Positions 37,249 to 47,443 are shown, counted from the first letter of the stretch. The stretch: 47,446 nucleotides of DNA from Lachnospiraceae bacterium (GCA_024687305.1 JAILEQ010000180.1:1-47446), one strand, 5' to 3'. Numbers and translations are program-made. The notes: generated by a model from the letters alone, not told the origin.

Positions 37249-38433
37249 ATGACGCAAAAAGAATATATCGACAAAGCCGAGAGCGCTTTGTTGCACACTT
37301 ATAACCGTTATCAGGTGGTCTTCGATCACGGTGACGGAGTTTATCTTTACGATCTTGACGGCAAGAAATATCTTGATTTTGTGGCCGGAATTTCGGTATT
37401 TGCTTTCGGATACAACTGCAAAGAGTACAACGATGCGGTAAAAGCCCAGGTCGACAAGATCATCCATACTTCAAATTATTACTATAACGTCCCTGCAATA
37501 GAGGCGGCCGTTAAGTTAAAAGAAGCATCGGGCATGGACAGGGTATTCTTTACGAATTCCGGTGCCGAAGCAATCGAAGGACTTATTAAGACCGCACGCA
37601 AATATGCTTTCTTAAAGGACGGTTCGACCGATCACGAGATAATCGCGATGGAACATTCATTCCACGGACGTACGATGGGAGCTTTGTCGATTACCGGCAA
37701 TCCTCATTACCGTGAAGCCTTTGAGCCGGGTATAGGCAACATTAAGTTTGCGAAGATGAACGATTTTGAGAGCGTAAAAGCACTCGTCAATGAGAAAACA
37801 TGCGCTATTTTATTTGAGACCGTGCAGGGTGAAGGCGGGATATATCCCGCAACTAAGGAATTCATGGAGCAGGTACGTGCATTATGCGACGAAAAAGACA
37901 TTCTTATGATGCTCGATGAAGTTCAATGCGGCATGGGCCGGACGGGTTATATGTTCGCATGGCAGAAATACGGTATAAAGCCTGATTGCATGGCAGTTGC
38001 AAAGGCTCTCGGATGCGGTGTTCCGATCGGTGCATTTCTGATGACGGAAAAAGTCGGCGCACATTCTCTCGTTGCGGGAGATCACGGAACCACTTACGGC
38101 GGAAACCCGCTTGCAACGGCAGCTGCTTCGAAGGTGTTCGATCTTTTCAAAGAGAAAGATATTCTTAAGAATGTTAAAGAAACGGGTGATTATCTTTATG
38201 AAAAGCTCGAATTGTTATATAATGAAAAAGAAGACATTGTGGGACACAGGGGACTTGGTTTCTTACAGGGACTTGAATTCGATCATCCCGTATCGGAGAT
38301 CATCAATAAGGCGCTCGAAAAGGGACTTGTGCTCATAAACGCCGGTACGAACATCATTCGTTTTGTTCCTCCGCTCATCGTTTCGAAAAAAGATGTCGAT
38401 GATATGATCGACATTTTGAAAAGTTGCCTGTAG
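37249..38433 (+). CDS. argD: Acetylornithine aminotransferase
   Basis: A PLP-dependent class III aminotransferase converting N-acetylglutamate semialdehyde to N-acetylornithine. The 394 residues include FTNSGAEAIEGLIKTARK, DEVQCGMGRTG, the PLP lysine K252 in AVAKALGCGVP, and DHGTTYGGNPLA. GGGAGG precedes the start. A 66-base gap separates it from argB, with no terminator, so it stays in the operon. A related function (ornithine or succinylornithine transaminase) is possible but the context favours ArgD. Confidence 0.95.
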   Translation: MTQKEYIDKAESALLHTYNRYQVVFDHGDGVYLYDLDGKKYLDFVAGISVFAFGYNCKEYNDAVKAQVDKIIHTSNYYYNVPAIEAAVKLKEASGMDRVFFTNSGAEAIEGLIKTARKYAFLKDGSTDHEIIAMEHSFHGRTMGALSITGNPHYREAFEPGIGNIKFAKMNDFESVKALVNEKTCAILFETVQGEGGIYPATKEFMEQVRALCDEKDILMMLDEVQCGMGRTGYMFAWQKYGIKPDCMAVAKALGCGVPIGAFLMTEKVGAHSLVAGDHGTTYGGNPLATAAASKVFDLFKEKDILKNVKETGDYLYEKLELLYNEKEDIVGHRGLGFLQGLEFDHPVSEIINKALEKGLVLINAGTNIIRFVPPLIVSKKDVDDMIDILKSCL

Positions 38434-38460
38434 TCCGAAAATAAAGCTATAAGGATCAAT

Positions 38461-40035
38461 ATGAAATTTCGTTACAAACTGATCGCAGTTTTGCTCATTG
38501 CGGTGTTTACATTTATCATTTATAAGTTCGGAGTTAACGAAAACCGCGAGGCCGAGGAGGAAGAAAAGCAATCCTACTATCAGACCGAGACGGTATATCT
38601 TGGCTACTCCGACGATGCTTTTACGGACTTTTATACAAGTGCCGCAGTTGCATTTCATGAACAGAATCCCGATATAAGAGTCATTCCGAAACTTATCGAG
38701 GACGATGAATACATTGAGTCCATTAACGACCTTTCCGTAGAGGGAACGGAGTTCCCCGATGTATATGTCATCACGAACGATACGCTCGAGAAGGCCTATC
38801 TTGCGGGTCTTGCAAGTGAGAATACAAAGTTGACCAACATAGTCAACGATACTCATTTCCCTAAGGCAGCCATCTCCGCCGTCACATACAAGGATAAGCA
38901 GATCGGTTATCCGCTCTTTTTTGAGACGAGCGTTTTGGTATACAACAAGACCTATCTTGACGAATGGGTCGAGAAGATGAAGGTCGAAGGCAAGCAAAAA
39001 GAAGAAGAGCTTACAAGAGAGCAGATCGAAGCGGAAGGCGGTGTCATTGAAGAAGGTGACTTCGCGACCGAAGATGATATCGAAGATTATGATTACGACA
39101 ATCTGACAGTTGAAGACATCATTCCCGAGACTTTTGAAGATATCAAAGGCTTCGCGGATGAATACGATGCGCCTCAGGGCGTAGACGGTGTCTTTAAATG
39201 GGACGTTTCCGATGTGTTTTACAATTACTTCTTTGCCGGCAATTACATGATCGTCGGAGGAGAAGCCGGGGACAATACCGACAATATCGACATATACAAC
39301 GAGAATACGATCAAGTGCATGAACGTATATCAGAATCTGAATCAGTTCTTTTCCATAGATGCCGAGACATCAAGTTACAATTCGATGCTTGAGAACTTTT
39401 TCGAAGGAAAGTTTCTTTTTACCATAGCAACTTCGGACGTTATCGAAAAAGTAAGGCTTAAAGAAGAAGAAATGAGGATCGCCCGTGAAGAGAGCCTGGC
39501 AACGTTTGAGTCGACAAGGAAAGATCTTGACAGTCAACTTGCTGCGGGAGCGATCGATCAGGATAAATATGACGAGAAAATAAAGACCGCGCAGTCAAAG
39601 ATAACTCCCGCATATACATTCGGCTTCCATCGTATTCCGGAGCTTACCGACGAACTTGCTTCGCGTTCGCTTTCGGTTACCGACGTTCTTACCGTAAACG
39701 CTTATTCCGAGCATGCACTTGCCGCCAACAAGTTTGCGGCTTTTGTTACGACCGAATATTCAAAGAACCTATATGCAAAGACCGGAAAGATAGCTTCAAG
39801 CTACGACGCGGCTTACGAGGATGAGACATTGCTTCTTTTCCAACAGGAATATGCCGATTCCATCCCGCTTCCCAAGATCGTTGAAGCATCGAATTTCTGG
39901 GTACAGCTTGAGATCACGTTTACAAAGATCTGGACGGGAGAGGATACCGATAAGTGGTTAAGAGATCTTTCCGAACAGATCATGACTCAGGTCATGGGTG
40001 AAGATTACAAAGAATCAAAGATAAAAGTTGAATAG
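38461..40035 (+). CDS. Membrane-anchored orphan solute-binding-like protein
   Basis: A 524-residue extracytoplasmic protein of the family 1 (MalE-like) binding-protein fold. Residues 5-24 form a hydrophobic anchor without a lipobox Cys. Family-like parts are AVAFHEQNPDIRVIPKL, EFPDVYVIT, GYPLFFETSVLVYNK, and ANKFAAFVTTEYSKNLYAKTGKI. Two additions interrupt the fold: a very acidic stretch at about 180-220, and a charged helical, probably coiled-coil, stretch at about 335-385. No ABC permease or ATPase gene accompanies it. The gene is followed 8 bases later by an MBOAT gene, suggesting a role in surface glycan acylation rather than import (inference). Confidence 0.8.
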   Translation: MKFRYKLIAVLLIAVFTFIIYKFGVNENREAEEEEKQSYYQTETVYLGYSDDAFTDFYTSAAVAFHEQNPDIRVIPKLIEDDEYIESINDLSVEGTEFPDVYVITNDTLEKAYLAGLASENTKLTNIVNDTHFPKAAISAVTYKDKQIGYPLFFETSVLVYNKTYLDEWVEKMKVEGKQKEEELTREQIEAEGGVIEEGDFATEDDIEDYDYDNLTVEDIIPETFEDIKGFADEYDAPQGVDGVFKWDVSDVFYNYFFAGNYMIVGGEAGDNTDNIDIYNENTIKCMNVYQNLNQFFSIDAETSSYNSMLENFFEGKFLFTIATSDVIEKVRLKEEEMRIAREESLATFESTRKDLDSQLAAGAIDQDKYDEKIKTAQSKITPAYTFGFHRIPELTDELASRSLSVTDVLTVNAYSEHALAANKFAAFVTTEYSKNLYAKTGKIASSYDAAYEDETLLLFQQEYADSIPLPKIVEASNFWVQLEITFTKIWTGEDTDKWLRDLSEQIMTQVMGEDYKESKIKVE

Positions 40036-40043
40036 AGAGAAAC

Positions 40044-41531
40044 ATGCTTTTTAATTCGATCAGTTTTCTTATTTTTTTCCCGGTCGCAGCCGGATTATAT
40101 TTTGTGATCCCGCGCAAGTTAAAGGCAGCCTTTTTGCTTATCGCAAGCTACTATTTCTACATGTGCTGGAATCCCAAATATATCGTACTCATTTTGATAA
40201 CCACCGTAGTAACCTACACGGTGGGACTCCTTATGGGTAAAGATATGTCCGATAAGAAGAAAAAGGCCGTTATGGGCGTCGGTTTCTTCGTAAATTTCGG
40301 ACTTCTCTTTTTATTTAAGTATCTCGATCTTTCCATCTCGATCATCAACAAATTGCTAAGCCCCCTTCACATAAGCGCGATAAGCAATCCGTTCGATTTT
40401 CTGTTACCCGTAGGTATTTCTTTTTACACGTTCCAGGCGATCGGATATTGCATCGACATTTACAGAGGTGACGTCAAACCCGAGAAGAACTTCATAAAAT
40501 ATGCACTGTTCGTAAGCTTTTTCCCGCAGCTCGTGGCCGGACCCATCGAGCGCAGCAAAAACCTTCTTTCTCAGATAAATGAGATGGGTACAAAGAAAGC
40601 ACTTTTTAACCGTGACAGCATCGTTTCGGGATTTACCATGATGATGTACGGTCTTTTTATGAAGATGGTCATTGCGGACAGAGTGGCGATATTTGTCGAC
40701 AGGATATACGGGAATATTTACCTCGTGGGAACTGCAGAGATGCTTCTTGCCGCGTTTGGTTTCTCGATTCAGATATATGCCGATTTTGCCGGTTACTCCG
40801 CCATCGCGATAGGCGCCGCCAGATTTATGGGCATCGATCTTATGGAGAACTTCAACACGCCTTACTTTGCGGTAAGCGTCGCAGATTTCTGGAGACGCTG
40901 GCATGTGTCGCTGAGCACATGGTTTCGCGATTACGTATACATTCCGCTTGGCGGCAACCGTAAGGGAACAGTGAGAAAATATGTAAATCTTATGATCACT
41001 TTCCTTGTGAGCGGTCTTTGGCACGGAGCCTCGTTAAGTTTTGTGGCATGGGGCGGCATACACGGGATATATCAGGTGGTCGGCGATCTTACAAAACCCT
41101 TAAAAGAGCGTGTTTGTAAGGCACTTGGCGTAAAACGCGATGTTTTCAGCTATAAACTCGGACAGATCATATGCACGTTTTTGCTTACCACATTTGCATG
41201 GATCTTTTTCAGAGCAGGCTCCATAGGGGTGGCTTTGACTTATATAAAGCGCATGTTCACAAGGTGGAACCCGTGGGCGTTCTTTGACGAATCGCTCTAT
41301 ACATGGGGACTTGACCGCGTGGAATCGCTCATTTTGTTTATGGCGATGCTTGTTCTTTTTGCCGTATCGATCGTAAGATACAAGACCGGTGACGATATCG
41401 GAAAAGCGTTACTTAAGCAGAATCTCTGGTTTCGCTGGGCAGTGCTCATATTCTTTATGATAACGATAGTTGTTTACGGCGAATACGGTATCAATTTTGA
41501 TTCGAACAAATTTATTTACTTTGACTTTTAG
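40044..41531 (+). CDS. MBOAT-family O-acyltransferase (AlgI/DltB-like)
   Basis: A 495-residue polytopic membrane protein with about 10-12 helices. The AlgI signatures are intact: FLLPVGISFYTFQAIGYCID near 118-137, DFWRRWHVSLSTWFRDYVY near 282-300, and the catalytic H327 in SGLWHGAS. It moves acyl groups across the membrane for transfer to a glycan by a partner SGNH protein. The next gene encodes such a partner after 11 bases. The substrate may be an exopolysaccharide, teichoic acid or peptidoglycan; no dltA/dltC is present, so D-alanylation is unlikely. Confidence 0.94.
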   Translation: MLFNSISFLIFFPVAAGLYFVIPRKLKAAFLLIASYYFYMCWNPKYIVLILITTVVTYTVGLLMGKDMSDKKKKAVMGVGFFVNFGLLFLFKYLDLSISIINKLLSPLHISAISNPFDFLLPVGISFYTFQAIGYCIDIYRGDVKPEKNFIKYALFVSFFPQLVAGPIERSKNLLSQINEMGTKKALFNRDSIVSGFTMMMYGLFMKMVIADRVAIFVDRIYGNIYLVGTAEMLLAAFGFSIQIYADFAGYSAIAIGAARFMGIDLMENFNTPYFAVSVADFWRRWHVSLSTWFRDYVYIPLGGNRKGTVRKYVNLMITFLVSGLWHGASLSFVAWGGIHGIYQVVGDLTKPLKERVCKALGVKRDVFSYKLGQIICTFLLTTFAWIFFRAGSIGVALTYIKRMFTRWNPWAFFDESLYTWGLDRVESLILFMAMLVLFAVSIVRYKTGDDIGKALLKQNLWFRWAVLIFFMITIVVYGEYGINFDSNKFIYFDF

Positions 41532-41542
41532 AAAGGCAAACT

Positions 41543-42964
41543 ATGGAAGGCACAACGCGTAAAAAAGTAATACAGGCCGTCTCGATACTGCTGTTTTTGG
41601 CAGTTTCTTCGTGGTGCCTTTATAAAGTTTACGATGTGCTTCGCTGGAAGGACACAACCGGCGATTATCTGTCGAGCTTTGAGCAGCTTTACGCAACGGA
41701 CAAGGACCTTATCGACGTTGCATTTGTCGGAAGCAGCCATTGTTTCTGCGGCGTTACGCCGGCCTTTTTGTGGGAAGAAAAAGGTTTCTCCGGTTTTGAT
41801 ATGTCGGTTTCCGGTCAGGACAGAGCTTCCGCTTACCATCACATAAAGGAACTGTTAAAGACTCAGTCGCCGAAGGTTGTGATGATCGACCTTTTTGCAG
41901 TCACATTTGATGAGCATGCCGAAGAGGGCAATGTTTACAGAAATCTTTTGAGCATGCATACCTCCAAAAACTCCGTGGAGCTTGTGAAGGATTATGCTAA
42001 TAAGAGCGAGTGGGAAAACTATATTTCAAGATTTCCGATCGTTCATACCAGATATAAAGAACTTACAAAATACGATTTTGATCTTCCGAGACAAAACGAT
42101 TACGGCCGCGGTGCTCTGTTTCAGTTTAAGGAAAATCCTCAGACCGAGTATGTGATCGATGAAAAGAAGGTCAAAAAGGCGGAACTGTCGGCAGAAAACA
42201 AAGAGTGGCTTGACGAGCTTATCAAGCTTTCAAAAGAAGAAAACTTTGAACCGGTATTTATGATACTTCCGATGGTAATGGACGAAGAGATACGTTCCGT
42301 ATTTGACGGTGCCGTAGATTATTTGGGCGATAACGGCATCGATGTACTCGACTTTAATAAGATAAGCGGTATAAATATAGACTACGAAAAAGACTTTGCA
42401 GATCCGACGCATCTTAATTCATACGGATCCAAGAAAGTCACTCTTTATCTCGGAGATTATCTTGAAGACAATTTTTCTCTTGAAGATCACAGGGGTGATA
42501 AAAGGTATTGGCAGTGGGATGACGATCTTACCTGGTACTATCAGTCAAAAGCCGCTTATGAGCTTGGTGCTTTGGATTATTACGATGACGTTCTGGCACA
42601 TGTTTCGACCATGTCAAATGTTTTGGCGATCATCAGCCTTGAAGGCATTAAAGAAGATGAACCGTACGATTATTACAATGCTTTGTCAGCGCTTGGAATG
42701 AGTTATGAAGATTATCTGTCGGGCGGAAAATGGCTGTACAAAGACGGCGTGCTCACAAAAGTTCATGAAAATGATCCGGCCGAACCCGATTACGTATATG
42801 ACATAAACGGGAAGGATACGCTTAAGATAAGATACGACGGCGATTATCTTCACGATGGGAACATCATGCTAAATAATGAATCGCTGTATGCTCACGGCGC
42901 AAAAGTCACGATAGCCGTATACGATCTTTTCCTTCAGGAACCCGTTACCGTAAAGGGATATTGA
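41543..42964 (+). CDS. SGNH-like acyltransferase partner of the MBOAT protein
   Basis: A 473-residue protein with one N-terminal transmembrane helix (about 8-28) and an extracytoplasmic SGNH-like domain. Block I is VGSSHCF, with S65 in the place of the GDS serine. Block V is DPTH, with D287 and H290. It is the AlgJ/AlgX/DltD-type partner that passes the acyl group to the glycan. The C-terminal 170 residues, after about 300, are an extra region rich in Asp and Tyr with no recognised family, possibly glycan-binding (inference). AAAGG precedes the start. Confidence 0.82.
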   Translation: MEGTTRKKVIQAVSILLFLAVSSWCLYKVYDVLRWKDTTGDYLSSFEQLYATDKDLIDVAFVGSSHCFCGVTPAFLWEEKGFSGFDMSVSGQDRASAYHHIKELLKTQSPKVVMIDLFAVTFDEHAEEGNVYRNLLSMHTSKNSVELVKDYANKSEWENYISRFPIVHTRYKELTKYDFDLPRQNDYGRGALFQFKENPQTEYVIDEKKVKKAELSAENKEWLDELIKLSKEENFEPVFMILPMVMDEEIRSVFDGAVDYLGDNGIDVLDFNKISGINIDYEKDFADPTHLNSYGSKKVTLYLGDYLEDNFSLEDHRGDKRYWQWDDDLTWYYQSKAAYELGALDYYDDVLAHVSTMSNVLAIISLEGIKEDEPYDYYNALSALGMSYEDYLSGGKWLYKDGVLTKVHENDPAEPDYVYDINGKDTLKIRYDGDYLHDGNIMLNNESLYAHGAKVTIAVYDLFLQEPVTVKGY

Positions 42965-43031
42965 TCATATAGTACTGAAAAAAGAAAAAAATCAAAATAA
43001 TGTATTGAAATAATTGAGGGGAGGCTTTAAA

Positions 43032-43757
43032 ATGGCTAATTATCCGACACCACACATTAACGCAAAACCCGAGGACTTTGCAAAGACCGTATTGATGCCC
43101 GGCGATCCTTTAAGGGCAAAGTTTATAGCAGAGAATTTCCTCGAATCACCGGTGCTTGTGAACAATGTCCGTTCCGTGCAGGGGTACACCGGAACTTACA
43201 AAGGCACCAAAGTATCGGTAATGGCAAGCGGAATGGGTATTCCGTCGATCGGAATATACTCCTATGAGCTTTTCAATTTCTTTGATGTGGACAACATCAT
43301 AAGGATAGGCTCGACAGGAGCGTTAGTGCCGCAGGTAAAGATAAGGGATATCGTGTTTGCTCAGGGTGCATGTACCAATTCTGAGTATCAGGCACAGTAT
43401 TCCATTCCGGGACATTTTGCTCCTATAGCCGATTATCGGTTACTTTCCACGGCAATCAAAGAAGCAGAAAAACTTAACGTAAATTATCATGTCGGTAACG
43501 CACTTTCATCGGATGTGTTCTACAATGCGGATCCGGAGTTTAACGCGAAATGGGCACGCATGGGCGTCCTTTGTGTTGAGATGGAGGCAGCGGCGCTTTA
43601 CATGAACGCGGCATATGCAAATAAACGTGCACTTGCCCTGTTTACAGTATCGGACAGCCTTGTTACGGGCGAGGCTACTACGGCAGAAGAGAGACAGAAT
43701 TCATTTACTCAGATGATGGAGGTTGCGCTCAATACCGCCGTAGCTATGGAGAAATAG
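43032..43757 (+). CDS. deoD: Purine-nucleoside phosphorylase, DeoD type
   Basis: Cleaves purine (deoxy)nucleosides with phosphate. The 241-residue hexameric-type enzyme shows PTPHINAKPEDFAKTVLMPGD, VMASGMGIPSIGIYSYEL, the base-binding VEMEAAALY segment, and catalytic D208 in FTVSDSLVTGE. GGGGAGG lies before the ATG at 43032, which is preferred to an upstream in-frame start at 43014. The 67 bases before it are A-rich with no clear promoter. It is followed by the ABC pair after 5 bases. Confidence 0.95.
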   Translation: MANYPTPHINAKPEDFAKTVLMPGDPLRAKFIAENFLESPVLVNNVRSVQGYTGTYKGTKVSVMASGMGIPSIGIYSYELFNFFDVDNIIRIGSTGALVPQVKIRDIVFAQGACTNSEYQAQYSIPGHFAPIADYRLLSTAIKEAEKLNVNYHVGNALSSDVFYNADPEFNAKWARMGVLCVEMEAAALYMNAAYANKRALALFTVSDSLVTGEATTAEERQNSFTQMMEVALNTAVAMEK

Positions 43758-43762
43758 TTACA

Positions 43763-45580
43763 ATGAAAGATGAGAAACTTACATTTGGGGAAACACTTAA
43801 AAATGCTTTTTTTGCTATAAAACTGGGCAGGGTCAATACAAAGGCCCTGTTCTTTAATATAGCTTTCATAGCGGTATTGGGATATTTTCAATGGGTGTTC
43901 TTTTCATCCGTATTTATGAAAAATATCGTTGACAGCCTCGATAAAGGCGAAGGCTTCAAAAAGATATTTATCTACATTATCGTCTGCGGTGTATTGGTAG
44001 GTTCCATGAACCTCTACCAGCATTATTTCGAGAACGTTACTCTCCCCATCGAAAAAACGAGACTTTACGGGAAACTCTACAGAAAGCTTTTTGACAAGGC
44101 TAAAAATGTGGAGTTAAGCTGCTACGAAAATGCCGATTTCTATAACAGGTATACTATGGCTATGGACGGAGCCGACGAGCGCATCAGCGATGTCATGAGG
44201 CGCTTTTGGGGCGTGATCTTCGGAACGATCGCGACCGGCTTTGTTTTTTACCTGATGTTTGAGATCGACAAATTTGCGGTCATTTTCATTATCTGTCCTT
44301 TGTTGGGCAATTTCCTTTTCGGAAGCATAAAGAACAAATACGAATTCAAACGATACAAAGAGCAGGTTGCCGGCAATAAGGTTTTAAATTACGTAAGCCG
44401 TGCGATGTATCTTCCCGATTACGCAAAAGAGATGCGTCTTTTCGGCGTTTTCAATCTTCTTAAAAAGCAGTACAACGACGCTACCGACAGAAATGTGAAA
44501 GCGGCCGAAAAATATGCTTTTCCCAATGCTTTTGTCAATTTCTGGAAGATAACCTTTACGTTTTCGGTGATCTTTGAGGGCATTTTGTTCTACGCCATTT
44601 ACAGAAATCTTGTCACAAAGTCAATCTCGCTCGCGGAACTTACCATCATGACGAGTATGATGGTCTCCATGACGTGGATACTCATAGGACTTTTCGATGA
44701 CATCGTCAATTTCATGAAAGACGGCGTTTTTATCAACAATCTTCGCGGATTTTTGGAGTACGAAGAAAAGATACCCGAAAACTACGACGGTATCATGCCC
44801 ACAGAGTTTGAATCGCTTGAGTTTGACAACGTTTCTTTTTCTTATGACAAAGAAGAAACGATAAAAGCCCTTTCTTTTTGCATAAAGAAAGGAGAAAACG
44901 CAGCGCTCGTGGGACATAACGGCGCAGGCAAGACCACGATAATAAAGCTTTTGTTAAGGCTTTACGACCCTTCAAGCGGTGAGATAAGGCTTAACGGAAA
45001 AAACATAAAAGAATACAATCTTCACGCCTACAGAGAACTGTTTGCAACGACTTTCCAGGATTTTGCGATCATGGGAATGACGATAAAAGAAAATGTTTTA
45101 ATGGGCAGAAGATACGAAGATAACGACAAGGTCGTGACTGATGCGCTTAAAAAGGCCGGAGTTTACGACAAGGTCATGAGCCTTGAAAAGGGACTCGATA
45201 CCGTTATGACCAAGGAATTCGACGAAAACGGTGCGGTGTTCTCGGGCGGTGAATCGCAGAAACTCGCCGTATCAAGGACATTTGCGAAGCCTTCGGATGT
45301 AAAGATCTTTGACGAGCCTTCAAGCGCTCTCGATCCCATAGCCGAATACGACCTTTTCAAAAACATCGCAAAAGAAGGAAACGAACATACGCTTTTATTC
45401 ATATCTCACAGACTTTCAAGCGTAAAGCACTGTGATAAGGTGTTCATGCTCGAAAAAGGAACTCTCGTCGAAGAAGGTTCACACGAAGAACTTATGGCGC
45501 TTGACGGAAAGTACGCCAAGATGTACCGCCGCCAGGCCAACAATTATCTTGCCATAGAAGACGGAACGGAGGGTGCTTAA
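43763..45580 (+). CDS. ABC exporter half-transporter (subunit 1)
   Basis: A 605-residue protein: a six-helix exporter transmembrane domain (about 25-320) and a nucleotide-binding domain (about 350-590). Walker A is GHNGAGKTTIIK, the signature FSGGESQK, Walker B VKIFDEPSSALD, and the H-loop ISHRLSS. All catalytic residues are present. It pairs with the following gene, which has the same architecture, to form a heterodimer. No peptidase domain or RiPP precursor gene is seen nearby; the substrate (lipid, drug or peptide) is unknown. Confidence 0.92.
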   Translation: MKDEKLTFGETLKNAFFAIKLGRVNTKALFFNIAFIAVLGYFQWVFFSSVFMKNIVDSLDKGEGFKKIFIYIIVCGVLVGSMNLYQHYFENVTLPIEKTRLYGKLYRKLFDKAKNVELSCYENADFYNRYTMAMDGADERISDVMRRFWGVIFGTIATGFVFYLMFEIDKFAVIFIICPLLGNFLFGSIKNKYEFKRYKEQVAGNKVLNYVSRAMYLPDYAKEMRLFGVFNLLKKQYNDATDRNVKAAEKYAFPNAFVNFWKITFTFSVIFEGILFYAIYRNLVTKSISLAELTIMTSMMVSMTWILIGLFDDIVNFMKDGVFINNLRGFLEYEEKIPENYDGIMPTEFESLEFDNVSFSYDKEETIKALSFCIKKGENAALVGHNGAGKTTIIKLLLRLYDPSSGEIRLNGKNIKEYNLHAYRELFATTFQDFAIMGMTIKENVLMGRRYEDNDKVVTDALKKAGVYDKVMSLEKGLDTVMTKEFDENGAVFSGGESQKLAVSRTFAKPSDVKIFDEPSSALDPIAEYDLFKNIAKEGNEHTLLFISHRLSSVKHCDKVFMLEKGTLVEEGSHEELMALDGKYAKMYRRQANNYLAIEDGTEGA

Positions 45581-45581
45581 C

Positions 45582-47396
45582 ATGAAGAACAAAAAAGAAA
45601 ACAAGCAGCCCTTCAGACAGGTTTGGGCAAACAATTTATTTCTGATAAAGCTTTGCTTTAAAGCGTCCCCCGCACTGGTTATCTTTCCGGTATTGGATGC
45701 GGTAAGAAATCAGGTATCGATATTTTTTGAGCACACGGTCGGAATAGGATATGTGCTAGAGGCAGCGGAATTCGGATATCCGTTTAAGAAAGTCGCGATG
45801 GTGATACTGATCCTGTTTTTATGTATCTCCGTCGGTATGGTGTTTACCGTCTGGGTCGGAGATTATGTTCGCGCCAAGGAAGGTCCTAAAGTAAGCAGGA
45901 AGATCAAGCTTATGCTTTACGAGAAAGCCAAGGATCTCGACCTTGAATGCTACGACAATCCCGATTATTACAACGAGATGGTGCTTGCCATTTCCGAAGT
46001 TGACAAGCAGATAGACCGATGCATCATGTTCTTATCGAACGTATTCTCGGGACTTGCGACTTTCATCACTTCGGCGATCTACTTTTTGCATAAGGACGGC
46101 GTATCGATACTGTTTGCGGTCGCTTCGTTTTTCGTGACCTTTTTCTTTATGCAGGCTTACAACAGGCTTTCATATAAGATAAGAATCGGCCGCAATCCGT
46201 TTGAGAGAAAACGCGAATATGTTAAGCGTGTATTCTACCTTCCCGATTGCGCTAAGGAGATGCGCTTAAATCCCGATGTAACCGGCATTCTTTACGATGA
46301 TTTCGACAAAGCCAACGAAGAAGTATTGAAAGTCGAGAAAAAGAACGCGAAGCGCCATTTTATACTTCAATATATAGGTAATTACGTCGGAAACGATTTC
46401 TTCTGCGATGTCATTTACATCACATACCTTGTGTTTCGAGCAACAATTATGGGAGCGCTTTCTTTTTCCACGGTTGCAATACTGTACAACTCCTTCGGGC
46501 GTATGAAGAGAGGCCTTAGGGTATTCACGGACACATATCCGTTTGCGTGCGAGTCGAGCCTTTACGTACAAAAGATCAGGAACTTCCTTGAGTACGAGAC
46601 GAAGATCAAATCGCTTGGCGACATAGAGCCTGACGGCTCGGCCAAAGACGTATCGGTACAGGACCTTTCATTTGCATACAATAAGTCGGGCGAGATGCTG
46701 CTTAAAGATATAAACATCAACATAAAGCCCGGCGAAAAGATCGCTCTTGTAGGTTACAACGGAGCGGGAAAGACGACGCTTGTAAAGCTTCTTATGCGTC
46801 TGTACGATCCCGATTACGGAAAGATCGTTATGGCCGGACACGACATAAAAGATTATGTCGTAAAGAAGTTCAGACGCTCGATCGGCGTTGTGTTCCAGGA
46901 CTTTAAGATATTTGCCGGAACGGTTGCCGAGAACGTTGTCATGGACGAGTACGATCCCAAGGAAGAAGAAAATGTCCGTACCGCTCTTACCGACGGAGGA
47001 CTTATCAAACGTATCGATAAGATGGAAAAGGGACTGGACAGCTTCCTTACGACCGAGACGAGAGATGACGGTATCGATCTTTCGGGCGGCGAATCGCAGA
47101 AGCTTGCCGTATCGAGAGTGTTCTACCAGAATGCCGGACTGATGATCCTCGATGAGCCTTCGAGCGCGCTCGATCCCATCGCCGAATATCAGTTAAATCA
47201 TGCCATGCTCACCGCTACCACGGACAAGACGGTCATCTTTATCTCACATCGTCTTTCAACCACCCGTATCGCCGACCGTATCATAATGCTTGAAAACGGC
47301 CGTGTGGTCGAAGAGGGAACTCACGACGAGCTTCTTAAGCTTAACGGAAAATACGCGCAGATGTGGCATGTTCAGGCCGGCGCGTATATCGGATAA
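45582..47396 (+). CDS. ABC exporter half-transporter (subunit 2)
   Basis: A 604-residue protein with a transmembrane domain (about 25-330) and an ATPase domain containing GYNGAGKTTLVK, LSGGESQK, LMILDEPSSALD and ISHRLSTT. It begins 1 base after subunit 1 ends. GGAGGG 8 bases before the ATG fixes the start over the GTG at 45573. Both subunits share the ESADF/NPDYYN-like segment after the second helix (CYENADFYNRY against CYDNPDYYNEM), pointing to an old duplication. Both ATP sites look complete, unlike many heterodimeric exporters with one degenerate site. Confidence 0.92.
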   Translation: MKNKKENKQPFRQVWANNLFLIKLCFKASPALVIFPVLDAVRNQVSIFFEHTVGIGYVLEAAEFGYPFKKVAMVILILFLCISVGMVFTVWVGDYVRAKEGPKVSRKIKLMLYEKAKDLDLECYDNPDYYNEMVLAISEVDKQIDRCIMFLSNVFSGLATFITSAIYFLHKDGVSILFAVASFFVTFFFMQAYNRLSYKIRIGRNPFERKREYVKRVFYLPDCAKEMRLNPDVTGILYDDFDKANEEVLKVEKKNAKRHFILQYIGNYVGNDFFCDVIYITYLVFRATIMGALSFSTVAILYNSFGRMKRGLRVFTDTYPFACESSLYVQKIRNFLEYETKIKSLGDIEPDGSAKDVSVQDLSFAYNKSGEMLLKDININIKPGEKIALVGYNGAGKTTLVKLLMRLYDPDYGKIVMAGHDIKDYVVKKFRRSIGVVFQDFKIFAGTVAENVVMDEYDPKEEENVRTALTDGGLIKRIDKMEKGLDSFLTTETRDDGIDLSGGESQKLAVSRVFYQNAGLMILDEPSSALDPIAEYQLNHAMLTATTDKTVIFISHRLSTTRIADRIIMLENGRVVEEGTHDELLKLNGKYAQMWHVQAGAYIG

Positions 47397-47414
47397 ATAA
47401 GCCAAATGTAGCAC

Positions 47415-47443
47415 TTGACTTTGATATTTTGCTGTGTTAACAT
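47415..47443 (+). promoter_or_regulatory. Promoter for a gene beyond the right edge
   Basis: TTGACT at 47415-47420 and TAACAT at 47438-47443 with a 17-base spacer, downstream of the ABC pair. No terminator is seen between the ABC stop and this promoter. Confidence 0.6.

Noticed and set aside
40404-41024. 206-residue antisense open frame across the MBOAT gene
   Set aside because: Same reason; the sense frame contains the catalytic MBOAT motifs.
43763-47396. RiPP or bacteriocin export cluster
   Set aside because: No precursor peptide, modification enzyme or C39 peptidase domain accompanies the ABC pair.
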